Below, one piece after another: positions 26,208 to 35,667 of a stretch of DNA of 64,000 bases (its first letter is position 1; each line of letters begins with the position of its first letter). The notes beneath the pieces are model-generated. The model searched no databases. It was not told where the DNA came from and saw only the letters and a program-made list of their open reading frames with translations. A program made the position numbers and the translations under genes. This DNA is from an uncultured Flavobacteriaceae bacterium (GTDB lineage: Bacteria; Bacteroidota; Bacteroidia; Flavobacteriales; Flavobacteriaceae). Where the stretch lies: the NCBI GenBank assembly GCA_947503105.1, contig CANNCM010000001.1:62001-126000 (forward strand). Reading direction: 5' to 3'.

Positions 26208-28561
26208 TTTCCATATTGAACTTTAAATTTTATAAACTCTTTGGATTCACCTTCATATGCTAATCCTGCAACAAAACTCTTATTTGTTCCTTTTCTCCAT
26301 ACTGTTTTACCATTAACAACTACTTCTTTAATTTCCTTATCTAATTTTGGAATTCCAATGATTGCTGTAGTTTTTTCAGGTGAAACTAATTGTAATAGAT
26401 ATGTGCTTTCCGTTTTTTCAATATCAATATGTATTGTTCCTTTTACTGTGGGTATAGATTTTTGGATCGATTTAAAATCCAATAGTTCTGGCATAATGGT
26501 AAACTCACTCCATGCCACTTTTGTGGGTTGAACACCAGCTACATATTTTGATAAAATGGTATTGGATCCATTCCAAGCATGGTTGTAAGTTCCTTTATTC
26601 TGAAATTTCTCATACAAGGTTGTTAAAGACGTATCATCTACCTGACTTTGGTACTGTTCTTTCATGCGTTGTAAAGAGGCTTTTGGTCTGTTTGCAATAC
26701 ACATAGCCTCCTCTACCATCCACTCAAAATGTGGGCTAGAAAATCGATTAGGCACTAACACATTATCTACAATTTGATCGTAATATTCAGGATTTGCAAT
26801 TCCAGATACGATAGCAATAGCATTAGCTCTATCGTCCTTAAATTTTTCTGAATTACTGCTATAAAATCCGTCTTTCCAAAAAGCTTTTTCATAGGCTGGC
26901 TTCATTACTGCCATGCGTGTGTCATACCACTCAATATGGTCTTCATTCCCAAGTACCTCAGCCATTTGTTTTGCTTCCCTTATAGCTAAATAATAAAATG
27001 CCATCTGTATGGGTTGCTTGTCTATTGTATCCTTAACGCCCCAATCTAACCAGTCCCAAGTGTCAGGACTTTTACGCTTTCTATATTCTGGTAAGCCATT
27101 CTCTTGCATTGGAAATAAATTCAAATACCTAAACAAATGCGGGTAAGCAATCTCTAGCGTTTCTATATCGCCTGTATTTAAATAATATGGCCAAACAACT
27201 TGTGCTATGAACTGCAAACTTTGGGTTACCAATTCCCGAACTCGCAATGGTCCTAAAGCACCAATAACATCGTCTTGACTGAAATAGACTGTCTGTAAAA
27301 TGGCTTTCTTTAGAAGTTGGCGACCTGCATCTTCCATAGCGTAAAACAAATATCCTGTTTGGTCTGCTACATCACCAATCCATAAAGCACGTTCGCGGTC
27401 TGGGCAATCCATAAAATTATCTCTTGCACAAACAAATAGTGTATTGTTGCCCATATCCCATAAACGATTGAAAAAAGGGTCATCTATATGAAAACTTCCT
27501 ACCATTTCACCTACACTCATCCAACGGTATTTCAGAGCTATTACTTTTACTCCAGTAGGAATAGTGTATAACACTTCATGACCATTAAACCAGGAAAAAC
27601 TTTCAAATTTTTGAACACCTTCTTTTGCAATATAAGTCGTGTTTATTTTGTTTTGTTTGTTATCAACGGTAATATGAATCGTATCGCCTGCCCTAGCTTC
27701 TATTTCTAAATAAGGCGTTATTTGTTTATTAAAAGGCAATCTGGCTTTTATCGTTAGTCCATCACTTACAAAGGGAAATTTCAGTTCATCATGATTGGCA
27801 TAATTTACAAGTCCATGATTCATTAAAGGCGGAACTATATTTTTTTCTAAATCATACCAAGGTGCTACACCTACACTTCCTTTCCCTGTAGCTTCAGGCC
27901 AGTTGTCATCCATAAAATCAGGCATGTACCATGCATCATCAGTCCAGTCATTCATGGCATTTACAGCATTGAATTTAACACTGTATTGCACTAAATTTTT
28001 ACTAGCAGGCTCAATGGTATTATCATAACCAGTATGTCGAATGGCTTTCCATGATCTATCAGAAACTACTTTTTGGCTTCCAATTTGCGCTGAAAACAAT
28101 AAACCTCCCTTTCCACTATCAATGTGTGTTCCCTTATGTGTTTCTCTCCCCCAATACCAAACTAATATCGCTATGGTATTTTGTCCTTTTTTTAAATATG
28201 GTTGAATCTTAATCGTCTCATACCAAGAGTTTGCTGGTGTTATTTTTTGTTTACGATTCCATTCTCCTGCTTGACTGGGACCTCTTGACAAGCCACCTTC
28301 AAAAAGAACCATCTCTCCATTTATCCACAACCAAAATTTACTGTCCACAGCGATATGTGCTTCAACTAATTCAGGAATTTCATTTACGGAAATTGTTTTT
28401 CTAAAACTCATCCAAGTGTTTGACGGGCCATCATCTTGTTGCCATATCCATTGTGCACCTTCCCAATTTGGACTGCTTGCAAAGGATGAAAGACTAATTG
28501 ACATGAATAATAGTAAAACTATACTTTTAAGAAAATTACTGATTTTAAAAACTTGACTCAT
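26180..28561 (-). CDS. GH78-type alpha-L-rhamnosidase, short form, secreted
   Basis: This 793-residue protein has a signal peptide (about 1-28, ending SFASS) and starts directly with a lectin-like sandwich (GAQWIWQQDDGPSNTWMSFRK), without the Fn3-like domain of the other GH78 proteins here. The catalytic barrel holds FMDCPDRERALWIGDVADQTGYL at about 380-400, the GH78 acid motif in the variant DCPDRE. A C-terminal sandwich ends the chain. It probably acts in the periplasm. It follows the next GH78 by only 4 bp and overlaps the enolase-like gene, so all four genes from 31799 to 22052 are one operon. Confidence 0.88.
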   Translation of the reverse strand: MSQVFKISNFLKSIVLLLFMSISLSSFASSPNWEGAQWIWQQDDGPSNTWMSFRKTISVNEIPELVEAHIAVDSKFWLWINGEMVLFEGGLSRGPSQAGEWNRKQKITPANSWYETIKIQPYLKKGQNTIAILVWYWGRETHKGTHIDSGKGGLLFSAQIGSQKVVSDRSWKAIRHTGYDNTIEPASKNLVQYSVKFNAVNAMNDWTDDAWYMPDFMDDNWPEATGKGSVGVAPWYDLEKNIVPPLMNHGLVNYANHDELKFPFVSDGLTIKARLPFNKQITPYLEIEARAGDTIHITVDNKQNKINTTYIAKEGVQKFESFSWFNGHEVLYTIPTGVKVIALKYRWMSVGEMVGSFHIDDPFFNRLWDMGNNTLFVCARDNFMDCPDRERALWIGDVADQTGYLFYAMEDAGRQLLKKAILQTVYFSQDDVIGALGPLRVRELVTQSLQFIAQVVWPYYLNTGDIETLEIAYPHLFRYLNLFPMQENGLPEYRKRKSPDTWDWLDWGVKDTIDKQPIQMAFYYLAIREAKQMAEVLGNEDHIEWYDTRMAVMKPAYEKAFWKDGFYSSNSEKFKDDRANAIAIVSGIANPEYYDQIVDNVLVPNRFSSPHFEWMVEEAMCIANRPKASLQRMKEQYQSQVDDTSLTTLYEKFQNKGTYNHAWNGSNTILSKYVAGVQPTKVAWSEFTIMPELLDFKSIQKSIPTVKGTIHIDIEKTESTYLLQLVSPEKTTAIIGIPKLDKEIKEVVVNGKTVWRKGTNKSFVAGLAYEGESKEFIKFKVQYGNWKVKAIYH

Positions 28562-28565
28562 TTCT

Positions 28566-31500
28566 TTATTTATTGAATATTCTTATCTCTCTGATTGAAG
28601 GTGCGTTTTCAGCATCTAATACTAATAGCCTACATTTTTTAGTAGTAACAACATCGAAGTTATGCCTTTTTTCTACTCCACAAACAGCCCCCTGTATTAT
28701 ATCTCTCCATTCATTTCTATCCCAATATTGCAATTTGTAATTGGTGATATTATTCTCGTATTCATCAATAATAATTTGATTGAATGTTTGCGGTTTTACC
28801 CACTCTACTTCTAAATACTGATTTTTAGTTTCGGTTGCTAACCATCGGGTTTCTTCATCTTCATCATTAACTCTAAAGGCTTCAAAGACTGGTAATTTTT
28901 CAGTTTGAATAAACATAGAAGACGCATTTATTCTACCCAATTTTGCCAGATTCCCTATGTTATGTAAAGGTTCTGGAAACTGGGTTACAGGCAATTCATC
29001 TACTTTAAAATCATAAATGCCTGAGGTGACATTAAAAATTACATAATTTCCTATAGCTTTATTTTTTTCTGTACCTATAAAGGTTATATTTTCATCCTTT
29101 TCAGCTAAAACACCGCTTTCTTGAACAACATCTTTACTGGTTGCTGGCAGATAAACCTTTGCGATTGTATTAATAGGTATTTCAATATGAAACACTGCGC
29201 CATTATTTTCTTTTTTCCAATTGACGACTACATTTCCGTACATGGATTCATATTCGGTATTTGCAAAGGTTACATCACCAACAGGTGCTGGTTTAATAAT
29301 CATATTTTGCATTCCAAATTGCTCTGGATTTGGACGAATGCCACCAAACCCTTTGATGAAATAGCCTCCAATTCCTGTGTAACAGGTATGGATTTGACTA
29401 TTCCCTATGGCAGACCAACGTTCTGGCCATACGGTTTTGCCTTGCTCTAAAAAGTAGCCATAACTTGGATGATGTTTATCTTTTAACAACTCATGAATTA
29501 AGTCCATACGCTCTCCATATTCTGTAAAATAGCGTGTATATAAGGCTTGCCCAGAACTCCCTGTATCGTAATACGGAAATTTATAGAGTACATTATCTAC
29601 CAAATTTGCTTCTACTTTTTCTTTTTCTGATGCTGGCGTGACTCCTGATAATAGTGCAAACGCTTGGTCTACTTGATAGCCTTTTACATATTGACCTGTT
29701 TCTGCGTTATAAGACAGATTATGCGTCGCTTCTCGCTGTACCTTTAATCTATCCTTAAATGTTTTTGCATCTTCTGTTTTACCTAAAACTTCAGCGATAT
29801 GCATCGCATTATCTAGCATGAAGGCATACAAACAGTTATTGAAATGTATGGCTTCCGGCGAGTTACTACTTGTCCAAAAATTACCTCTTGGTGTACACCA
29901 ATCACCTAATCCAGGAAATTCCCTTTTTCCTTGTTCCCCAACTTTTAGAGACCCTCCATTTTCATAGTCTGAATGCTCATTTAGCCATGTCATCCATTTT
30001 TGCATAGATTCGTAGTTATCTTTTAATACTTTTTTATCTCCCAGCATGCGATAGGTTTCCCAAACCGTTAAGGGATTATTGGCTTTCCACATTAAAAATG
30101 GACGATCTTCTTCATTAATTACGGCTCTAGTTCTTCCATCTGTATATTGTACATCTCTTGTATATTGTAAATATTGATCCATGTAAGCACCACTTTCGAA
30201 ATTAGGCAAGGCATCCCCGTACATTGCGGCTACGGTTACTTCACCCCAACCACGACGCTCACGATGAGGACAATCGACCAAAATACCATCCATAGTGTTG
30301 GCCAAATAAGTATTTAGATTGATTTGATAAATTTGGTTGAGATGCTCGCTTGACGATTCAAATTTGCTAATTTGCTTGCGATCATTGGTAACCACATAGC
30401 CTTTTATGTCTTCAATTTCAGGCTGATATTTTAAACCATATATTGTAACCCATCGTCCACCAGCAACATTAAACCTATTGGTAAATTTACCTTTTCCTGA
30501 TGGTCCAAAAATGTACTTGCTTTTTTGTTTCCATGAAGATTTGGTAATGATTTGATCGCTTATTTCAAATAAAATGGAATCTCCTTCTTTTCCTTTAAAC
30601 ACATCCATTTCAAAAAACCCAGTGTAATTCTCCCCCATATCTATACGATAGGAGCCGTCATCATTTTTAGCTACACCAATTGCTTTAAGCTTCTTAAATT
30701 TTACTTGCGGTTCTACCAGTTGCGCGCTTAATTTTGCAGTTATTGGACCATAAAGCGCTCGTACTTCTCTATCTTTTCTACTATTAAGTGCAAAACTTAT
30801 ATTTTTGCCTTCAGGAATATGAGCGTTTAAACCCTCGTGATTATAAACACTTGCGTTTATCCAACTGCTATCGTCATATTCTGATGTATTCCAATTGTAT
30901 TCTCGTTTTCTATCGTCAATAGTTTCACCTCCAAAACGCAAAATATCCCAATCTCCATAATACTCTGTATGGCTCTTTTTGGTTTTCCAAGTGGTATCAG
31001 ATTTTAGCGTAATTCGCCCACCTCCCACTAGAACCTCTACTTGTGCTTTGAAGACAAACGGAATATTTCTGTATTCACTTAAACGTCTCCAACGCGACCA
31101 GCCTGCCGCATGCCAAATTGCAATAACATTGTCCCCCTCTTTTAATTTATCAGAAATATCATATGTAAGATAAGCTATCCTTTTTTTCATGTATGTAGAA
31201 GCTGGATTCAACACATTATCGGTGATTTTTTCTCCGTTTACATACAATTCATGATAACCAAATGAACCCACAAAGACGAATGCTGAAGATGGATTTTCTT
31301 TTAATTGAAAGTTCTTTCTGTACCAATTATGGTCTGTTTTTTTTTGGTCTGGTTTCAAAATCCAGTCGCCTTTCCAATCCGATTGGTTTAACAAACCCAT
31401 GGAAAATTGAGCTGGTGCACTCCAATTTGAAACATCATCATCTTTATCCCAAACTTTCACTTTCCAAAAATACTGCTGGGCAGATTCTAGCCGACTCCCT

Positions 31501-31799
31501 TGATAAATGACATTTACTGATTGGTTGGAGGCTACTTTGCCAGAATCCCATATATCGCCATTGTTGTTTTTAAGATTTTTTAAATTACTAGCTACTAAAA
31601 TTTGATAAGCAGTTTGATTTTGTCCTCTAGTTTGATTGTTTTCAATTAGTTTCCAGCTTAATCGAGGTGAAGTATTATCAATACCTAACGGGTTTGTGCG
31701 GTATTCGCATTTAAGATCAGAAAGTAAAACTTGTGATGGTAAATCACAACTAGTCACACAAACAACCAAAGTGACTAATAGTGATTTGAAGATCTTCAT
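28566..31799 (-). CDS. GH78 alpha-L-rhamnosidase with C-terminal F5/8 type C domain, lipoprotein
   Basis: This 1077-residue protein has a lipoprotein signal (VTSC, about Cys18), the Fn3-like domain ([12 protein letters not shown]), sandwich domains (GSFGYHELYVNGEKITDNVL) and the barrel with DCPHRERRGWGEVTVA at about 510-525. Unlike the other GH78 proteins in the locus it has an extra domain after the C-terminal sandwich, about 945-1077, of the F5/8 type C (discoidin) kind: SSMFIQTEKL, ETRWLATETKNQYLEVEW, QIIIDEYEN and a closing SIREIRIFN. That domain probably binds carbohydrate. It follows the 639-residue gene by 70 bp, with no operator or terminator in between. Confidence 0.92.
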   Translation of the reverse strand: MKIFKSLLVTLVVCVTSCDLPSQVLLSDLKCEYRTNPLGIDNTSPRLSWKLIENNQTRGQNQTAYQILVASNLKNLKNNNGDIWDSGKVASNQSVNVIYQGSRLESAQQYFWKVKVWDKDDDVSNWSAPAQFSMGLLNQSDWKGDWILKPDQKKTDHNWYRKNFQLKENPSSAFVFVGSFGYHELYVNGEKITDNVLNPASTYMKKRIAYLTYDISDKLKEGDNVIAIWHAAGWSRWRRLSEYRNIPFVFKAQVEVLVGGGRITLKSDTTWKTKKSHTEYYGDWDILRFGGETIDDRKREYNWNTSEYDDSSWINASVYNHEGLNAHIPEGKNISFALNSRKDREVRALYGPITAKLSAQLVEPQVKFKKLKAIGVAKNDDGSYRIDMGENYTGFFEMDVFKGKEGDSILFEISDQIITKSSWKQKSKYIFGPSGKGKFTNRFNVAGGRWVTIYGLKYQPEIEDIKGYVVTNDRKQISKFESSSEHLNQIYQINLNTYLANTMDGILVDCPHRERRGWGEVTVAAMYGDALPNFESGAYMDQYLQYTRDVQYTDGRTRAVINEEDRPFLMWKANNPLTVWETYRMLGDKKVLKDNYESMQKWMTWLNEHSDYENGGSLKVGEQGKREFPGLGDWCTPRGNFWTSSNSPEAIHFNNCLYAFMLDNAMHIAEVLGKTEDAKTFKDRLKVQREATHNLSYNAETGQYVKGYQVDQAFALLSGVTPASEKEKVEANLVDNVLYKFPYYDTGSSGQALYTRYFTEYGERMDLIHELLKDKHHPSYGYFLEQGKTVWPERWSAIGNSQIHTCYTGIGGYFIKGFGGIRPNPEQFGMQNMIIKPAPVGDVTFANTEYESMYGNVVVNWKKENNGAVFHIEIPINTIAKVYLPATSKDVVQESGVLAEKDENITFIGTEKNKAIGNYVIFNVTSGIYDFKVDELPVTQFPEPLHNIGNLAKLGRINASSMFIQTEKLPVFEAFRVNDEDEETRWLATETKNQYLEVEWVKPQTFNQIIIDEYENNITNYKLQYWDRNEWRDIIQGAVCGVEKRHNFDVVTTKKCRLLVLDAENAPSIREIRIFNK

Positions 31800-31869
31800 T
31801 TTATAGATTGATTTATTTAACTAATCATATTTTAAATTAACCAGATTAAGCTCCTTTTTAGGTCGGCCA

Positions 31870-33789
31870 TCAGCTAACTGAAATAGAAATTTCTAAATGT
31901 TGATTTTTATCTGAATCAAAAAAAACTTCAATAGGAATGGCTTCAACACCTGGCACCATATTAAAGGTTCTATTACCTTCAATTTCTTTAATTTTTAAAG
32001 GTAGGTTAGCTTTTACAGAAACCAAACCATTTGGTTTTTGAATGGTCATTTCTGTATCGGAAACTTTAGTAACCACTTCGGTATTTGGTGAAACGATTGG
32101 TAATACAAAAGCGGTATGCTCTTTAATATCTTGCTCTGTACTTACTCTAATTTCTATTTTATCTTTAGAAGTCTTATAGGATATATCAAAAGCACTAGCA
32201 GTCTCAGTAACTTCTTCCCGATTTAGATTTTTTAACTTTACCTTGGCGAGCAATTCAATAATTCCGTTTTTATCGTCTGACGAAACTGTTGCTGGCAAGT
32301 CGTATAAATTGGTATGCCAAATCTCATCTTTAAACACCTCTACCCTTGGTGTCAAACATATATCTTTATTAGGTTGTACTTGTTGATTGTTTTTTTCTAC
32401 CAACGCATATTCTGCCATGCTTGCAGCACATAATAAGCCTACTTTATTGTGGTATAAAACACCTAATGCGCCACCTGAAGCTTGACGATAATCATATTTA
32501 TAATGGTATTCTGCATCGTATGCACTAACAGTCCCTCTCCAATCACCTCTAGCAAATAAGAAAACATCTAAATCTTTAAAATGTTTAACACCATCTGCTG
32601 AAGCTCGTGGTAAACTTGTATTTGAATTAATTTCTGGTAGATGGTCCCAATGATCTAATAGTGCAGCCAACGGTTTTGCGTGTGTAAACGTATGATGCAC
32701 ACAAGGCGGAATTCCTGCCTCAATGAATCCTGGTCCTCCATGGATTAAACCATCTGCGGTACAACGCTGTAATAATTCTGTGTTTTTTACTACCGCTGTT
32801 CCAAAGGCTGGGTTGATGTGAGCCATCATACCAAATGCAGGTTGGCTACCATCGCAAGTTCTGCTTCCCCAATAACTCCATTTGTACATGCGATTACCCC
32901 AACTGTTATCCCATGCACCATCGGGTAGCATGAATTCTAAGTGGCTATTTAAAGATTTGGTTAGGATTTGTAAAAGCTCATCATCTTTTTCTTTAAGTGC
33001 ATATGTGACTAAACTATTTAAAGTTTCTTCTACGTTATAACCTAAATCAATACCATATAAACCTTTTTCGCTTAATCTACTGGAAGGTTTTTTACATTCA
33101 CCAAACAGTAAACCTTCATTTGCTGTAAAATACGATTTTATTTGAGTTGCTAATGTTTTGCTTCTAGCTTTAAAATCACCTCTATTTAAGACATCTCCCA
33201 TTAGATTTAAGCCATAAACTGCTGTTCCTGGGTAATTAATGTTTGTAAAATCTATAGTAAACGTATCGTAAATGTATTGTCCTGCTTTTTCTAGCCGCAC
33301 TGTCCATTCTTTACGCGTTGCTTCATCTAAAACATGTCCATGATAATGTAATGCTTCAGCTAAAGCGATGGCACCAAAAACAGTTATCCCTTTCCATGAT
33401 TTTGGATTGCTAATTACGGTCCAAGCGCCATTTTCTTGAGATACATTATTCTCTGCCCAAGTCATTACTCGTTTAGCGCCATCAATATATTTACTGTCAC
33501 CTGTTGTATCCGCCATATATAAAAACGGATAAACCGCATCCATACATCGCCCATGTATATGTGTGCACGAAGGACAAGCTAACGCCCCGTGCAATTGTAA
33601 ATTGGACGGATCATTTATTTGAACTTTTAACATTCCATCGGACCAATCTTTTAATAAAGCTGTTATTAAATTTTTAAATTCTGAAGTATGTTCTGGTTGA
33701 CTGGTGCAAGCATTTAATATTCCAGACATAGGAAGTGACAATCCTATTCCTGTAAAAGATGAAAGCCTGATGAAGTTGCGTCTTTTCAT
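31870..33789 (-). CDS. Tat-exported (alpha/alpha)-toroid-like enzyme, candidate ulvan oligosaccharide lyase or dehydratase
   Basis: This 639-residue protein has a twin-arginine signal (MKRRNFIRLSS) ending in a possible lipobox (LNAC). Residues ~40-400 are helical, with repeated Trp/Tyr/His-rich stretches (CPSCTHIHGRCMDAVYPFLYMADTTGD, GAWTVISNPKSWKGITVFGAIALAEAL, VHHTFTHAKPLAALLDHWDHL). Residues ~420-639 are beta-rich, the outline of heparinase II/III-type lyases. In Formosa agariphila an ulvan oligosaccharide dehydratase gene lies close to a PL28 gene, and this gene lies three genes from one; it may be the counterpart, but I cannot confirm it. It heads the long GH78 unit behind the operator at 33838-33857. 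Confidence 0.6.
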   Translation of the reverse strand: MKRRNFIRLSSFTGIGLSLPMSGILNACTSQPEHTSEFKNLITALLKDWSDGMLKVQINDPSNLQLHGALACPSCTHIHGRCMDAVYPFLYMADTTGDSKYIDGAKRVMTWAENNVSQENGAWTVISNPKSWKGITVFGAIALAEALHYHGHVLDEATRKEWTVRLEKAGQYIYDTFTIDFTNINYPGTAVYGLNLMGDVLNRGDFKARSKTLATQIKSYFTANEGLLFGECKKPSSRLSEKGLYGIDLGYNVEETLNSLVTYALKEKDDELLQILTKSLNSHLEFMLPDGAWDNSWGNRMYKWSYWGSRTCDGSQPAFGMMAHINPAFGTAVVKNTELLQRCTADGLIHGGPGFIEAGIPPCVHHTFTHAKPLAALLDHWDHLPEINSNTSLPRASADGVKHFKDLDVFLFARGDWRGTVSAYDAEYHYKYDYRQASGGALGVLYHNKVGLLCAASMAEYALVEKNNQQVQPNKDICLTPRVEVFKDEIWHTNLYDLPATVSSDDKNGIIELLAKVKLKNLNREEVTETASAFDISYKTSKDKIEIRVSTEQDIKEHTAFVLPIVSPNTEVVTKVSDTEMTIQKPNGLVSVKANLPLKIKEIEGNRTFNMVPGVEAIPIEVFFDSDKNQHLEISISVS

Positions 33790-33837
33790 TTTTTATATTT
33801 ATGTTAAAAAATTTAAATTAACATTACTCAAATAAAA

Positions 33838-33857
33838 ATCTATCCTGTTTTGTCCTG
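33838..33857 (-). promoter_or_regulatory. Direct-repeat operator, site 7 (toroid enzyme / GH78 unit)
   Basis: Minus-strand half-sites CAGGACAAAA and CAGGATAGAT, with TAATTTAA 17 bp downstream (33813-33820) as a -7 box that misses one position. It precedes five co-directional genes spanning about 11.7 kb. Confidence 0.75.
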
Positions 33858-33923
33858 TAATATAAAAACGAAAGTCAAACAATAACGGCTTAACTTTTAG
33901 TGTCTCTAAACTGAAAACTACAC

Positions 33924-34595
33924 TTATGTTGATCTAAGTGTTTTAATGATTGCTAAGGCGTTTTTAGTATCAGATTCAATTTTTGCTAAATTGTAACTTC
34001 CATTAGCTTCTTTTTTAATCAACTTGGATCCCATTCCAACACAAGTAACTCCAGCGTTAAACCAACCTTCCAAATTTTCTTTTGTTGGCGAAACACCGCC
34101 AGTTGGCATAATGCTTGTCCAAGGTTGAGGACCGCGAATAGCTTTTACAAAATTTGGGCCATAAATACCACCAGGAAACAACTTGACAATTTCACAACCC
34201 AATTCTTCAGCCCTAGCAATTTCGGTAAGAGAACCGCATCCTGGTGACCAGAGCACCTTACGTCTGTTGCAAACCAAAGCGATGTCTTCTCTCAAAACTG
34301 GTGTGACTATAAAATTAGCGCCCAAGGCCATAAATCTTGAGGCAGAGGCTGCATCGGTAACTGAACCTACGCCCATTATCATTCCTGGCAAATGTTTTAT
34401 TACATATTTATTTAATTCACCAAAAACCTCGTGAGCAAAATCACCTCTTGCAGTAAACTCAAGTAATCGAGCACCGCCATCGTAACAAGCCTTTACGACT
34501 TGCTTACTAATTTCTAAATCTCCATGATAAAACAAAGGGACTAAACCCGTCTCTTTCATGGTTAATGCGACTTCTATTCTAGAAAAATGTGCCAT
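33924..34595 (-). CDS. kdgA: 2-keto-3-deoxy-6-phosphogluconate aldolase
   Basis: This 223-residue cytoplasmic class I aldolase splits KDPG into pyruvate and glyceraldehyde 3-phosphate. The family features are ARLLEFTARGDFA (the glutamate on strand 2), GVGSVTDAASA, FIVTPVLRED, and the Schiff-base lysine in EIVKLFPGGIYGP, followed by SIMPTGGVSPT and CVGMGSKL. It follows KDG kinase by 3 bp, so the two are coupled and complete the last two steps from unsaturated uronate, freed by lyase and GH105, to central metabolism. The intermediate KduI/KduD steps are not encoded in the window. Confidence 0.95.
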   Translation of the reverse strand: MAHFSRIEVALTMKETGLVPLFYHGDLEISKQVVKACYDGGARLLEFTARGDFAHEVFGELNKYVIKHLPGMIMGVGSVTDAASASRFMALGANFIVTPVLREDIALVCNRRKVLWSPGCGSLTEIARAEELGCEIVKLFPGGIYGPNFVKAIRGPQPWTSIMPTGGVSPTKENLEGWFNAGVTCVGMGSKLIKKEANGSYNLAKIESDTKNALAIIKTLRST

Positions 34596-34598
34596 AAT

Positions 34599-35645
34599 TT
34601 ACCTTGCTACTCTTCCAGAGGCATCGCCTCCCATTAGTTTTTCTACTTCATCAACAGTTACCAAGTTGGCATCTCCCTTAATTGTATGTTTTAAACACGA
34701 CGCTGCCACTGCAAAGTCTAATGCATTTTGATCGTCCTCTGGATACTTTAGTAGTCCATAAATTAAACCGCCCATAAAAGAATCTCCACCACCAACACGA
34801 TCTACAATATCTGTGATTTGATATTGTGTCGTTTCATACATTTTAGATCCGTCGTAAAGCACACCTGCCCATGTGTTATGAGAGGCTGAAATTGAACCTC
34901 TTAATGTTGTAATTACTTTCTTTGCTTTTGGAAATTTGGCCATCATTTGTTTGCATACAGACAGAAATGCCTCTGCTTTAACATCATGCCCATGTTTGTG
35001 GACATCTAATCCCTCTGGGTGAATTCCGAAGTGTTTTTCAGCATCTTCTTCATTACCAAGAACAATATCACAATAAGATGTTAGTTCTGTCATCACTTTT
35101 TCTCTGTGGCTATCATCGCAATATTTCCAAAGTTTAGCCCTATAATTCAAATCCGTTGATATGGTAACTCCCATATCGCTAGCGGTTTTAACAGCTTCCA
35201 AACAAGCATCTGCTGCACCTTGCGAAATGGCTGGTGTGATTCCTGTCCAGTGAAACCATGCTACATCTTTAAAAACAGACTTCCAGTCTATCATTCCAGG
35301 TTCTATTTCTGAAATTGCAGAGTGTGCTCTGTCATAAACAACTTTACTCCCTCGACTAACTGCACCTGTTTCTAGAAAATAAATCCCCAGTCGATCGCCT
35401 CCATATATAATTTTGTCGATTCCTACTCCCCTTTTGCGCATTTCCATCATGGCACATTGTCCAATATCATTTTTTGGAAGACGGGTGACAAAATCTACAG
35501 GCACACCATAATTGGCTAGTGATACTGCTACATTAGATTCTCCGCCGCCATAGATGACATCAAAACTGGAAGCTTGTGAGAATCTAAGGTAACCTTGAGG
35601 GGCGAGTCTCAACATGATCTCACCAAAAGTGACTACTTTTTTCAT
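34599..35645 (-). CDS. kdgK: 2-keto-3-deoxygluconate kinase (PfkB family)
   Basis: This 348-residue cytoplasmic kinase phosphorylates KDG at O6. It carries PfkB signatures: YGGGESNVAVSLANYGV near residue 32 and the C-terminal DRVGGGDSFMGGLIYGLL, whose Asp is the catalytic base. The central HWTGITPAIS and STDLNYRAKLW are typical of KDG kinases of Bacteroidota. It lies 22 bp after the secreted PL28 gene, so the kinase that consumes the final product is co-transcribed with the lyase that starts degradation. Confidence 0.93.
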   Translation of the reverse strand: MKKVVTFGEIMLRLAPQGYLRFSQASSFDVIYGGGESNVAVSLANYGVPVDFVTRLPKNDIGQCAMMEMRKRGVGIDKIIYGGDRLGIYFLETGAVSRGSKVVYDRAHSAISEIEPGMIDWKSVFKDVAWFHWTGITPAISQGAADACLEAVKTASDMGVTISTDLNYRAKLWKYCDDSHREKVMTELTSYCDIVLGNEEDAEKHFGIHPEGLDVHKHGHDVKAEAFLSVCKQMMAKFPKAKKVITTLRGSISASHNTWAGVLYDGSKMYETTQYQITDIVDRVGGGDSFMGGLIYGLLKYPEDDQNALDFAVAASCLKHTIKGDANLVTVDEVEKLMGGDASGRVAR

Positions 35646-35667
35646 TTAAGTTTGTTTGAGTTATACA

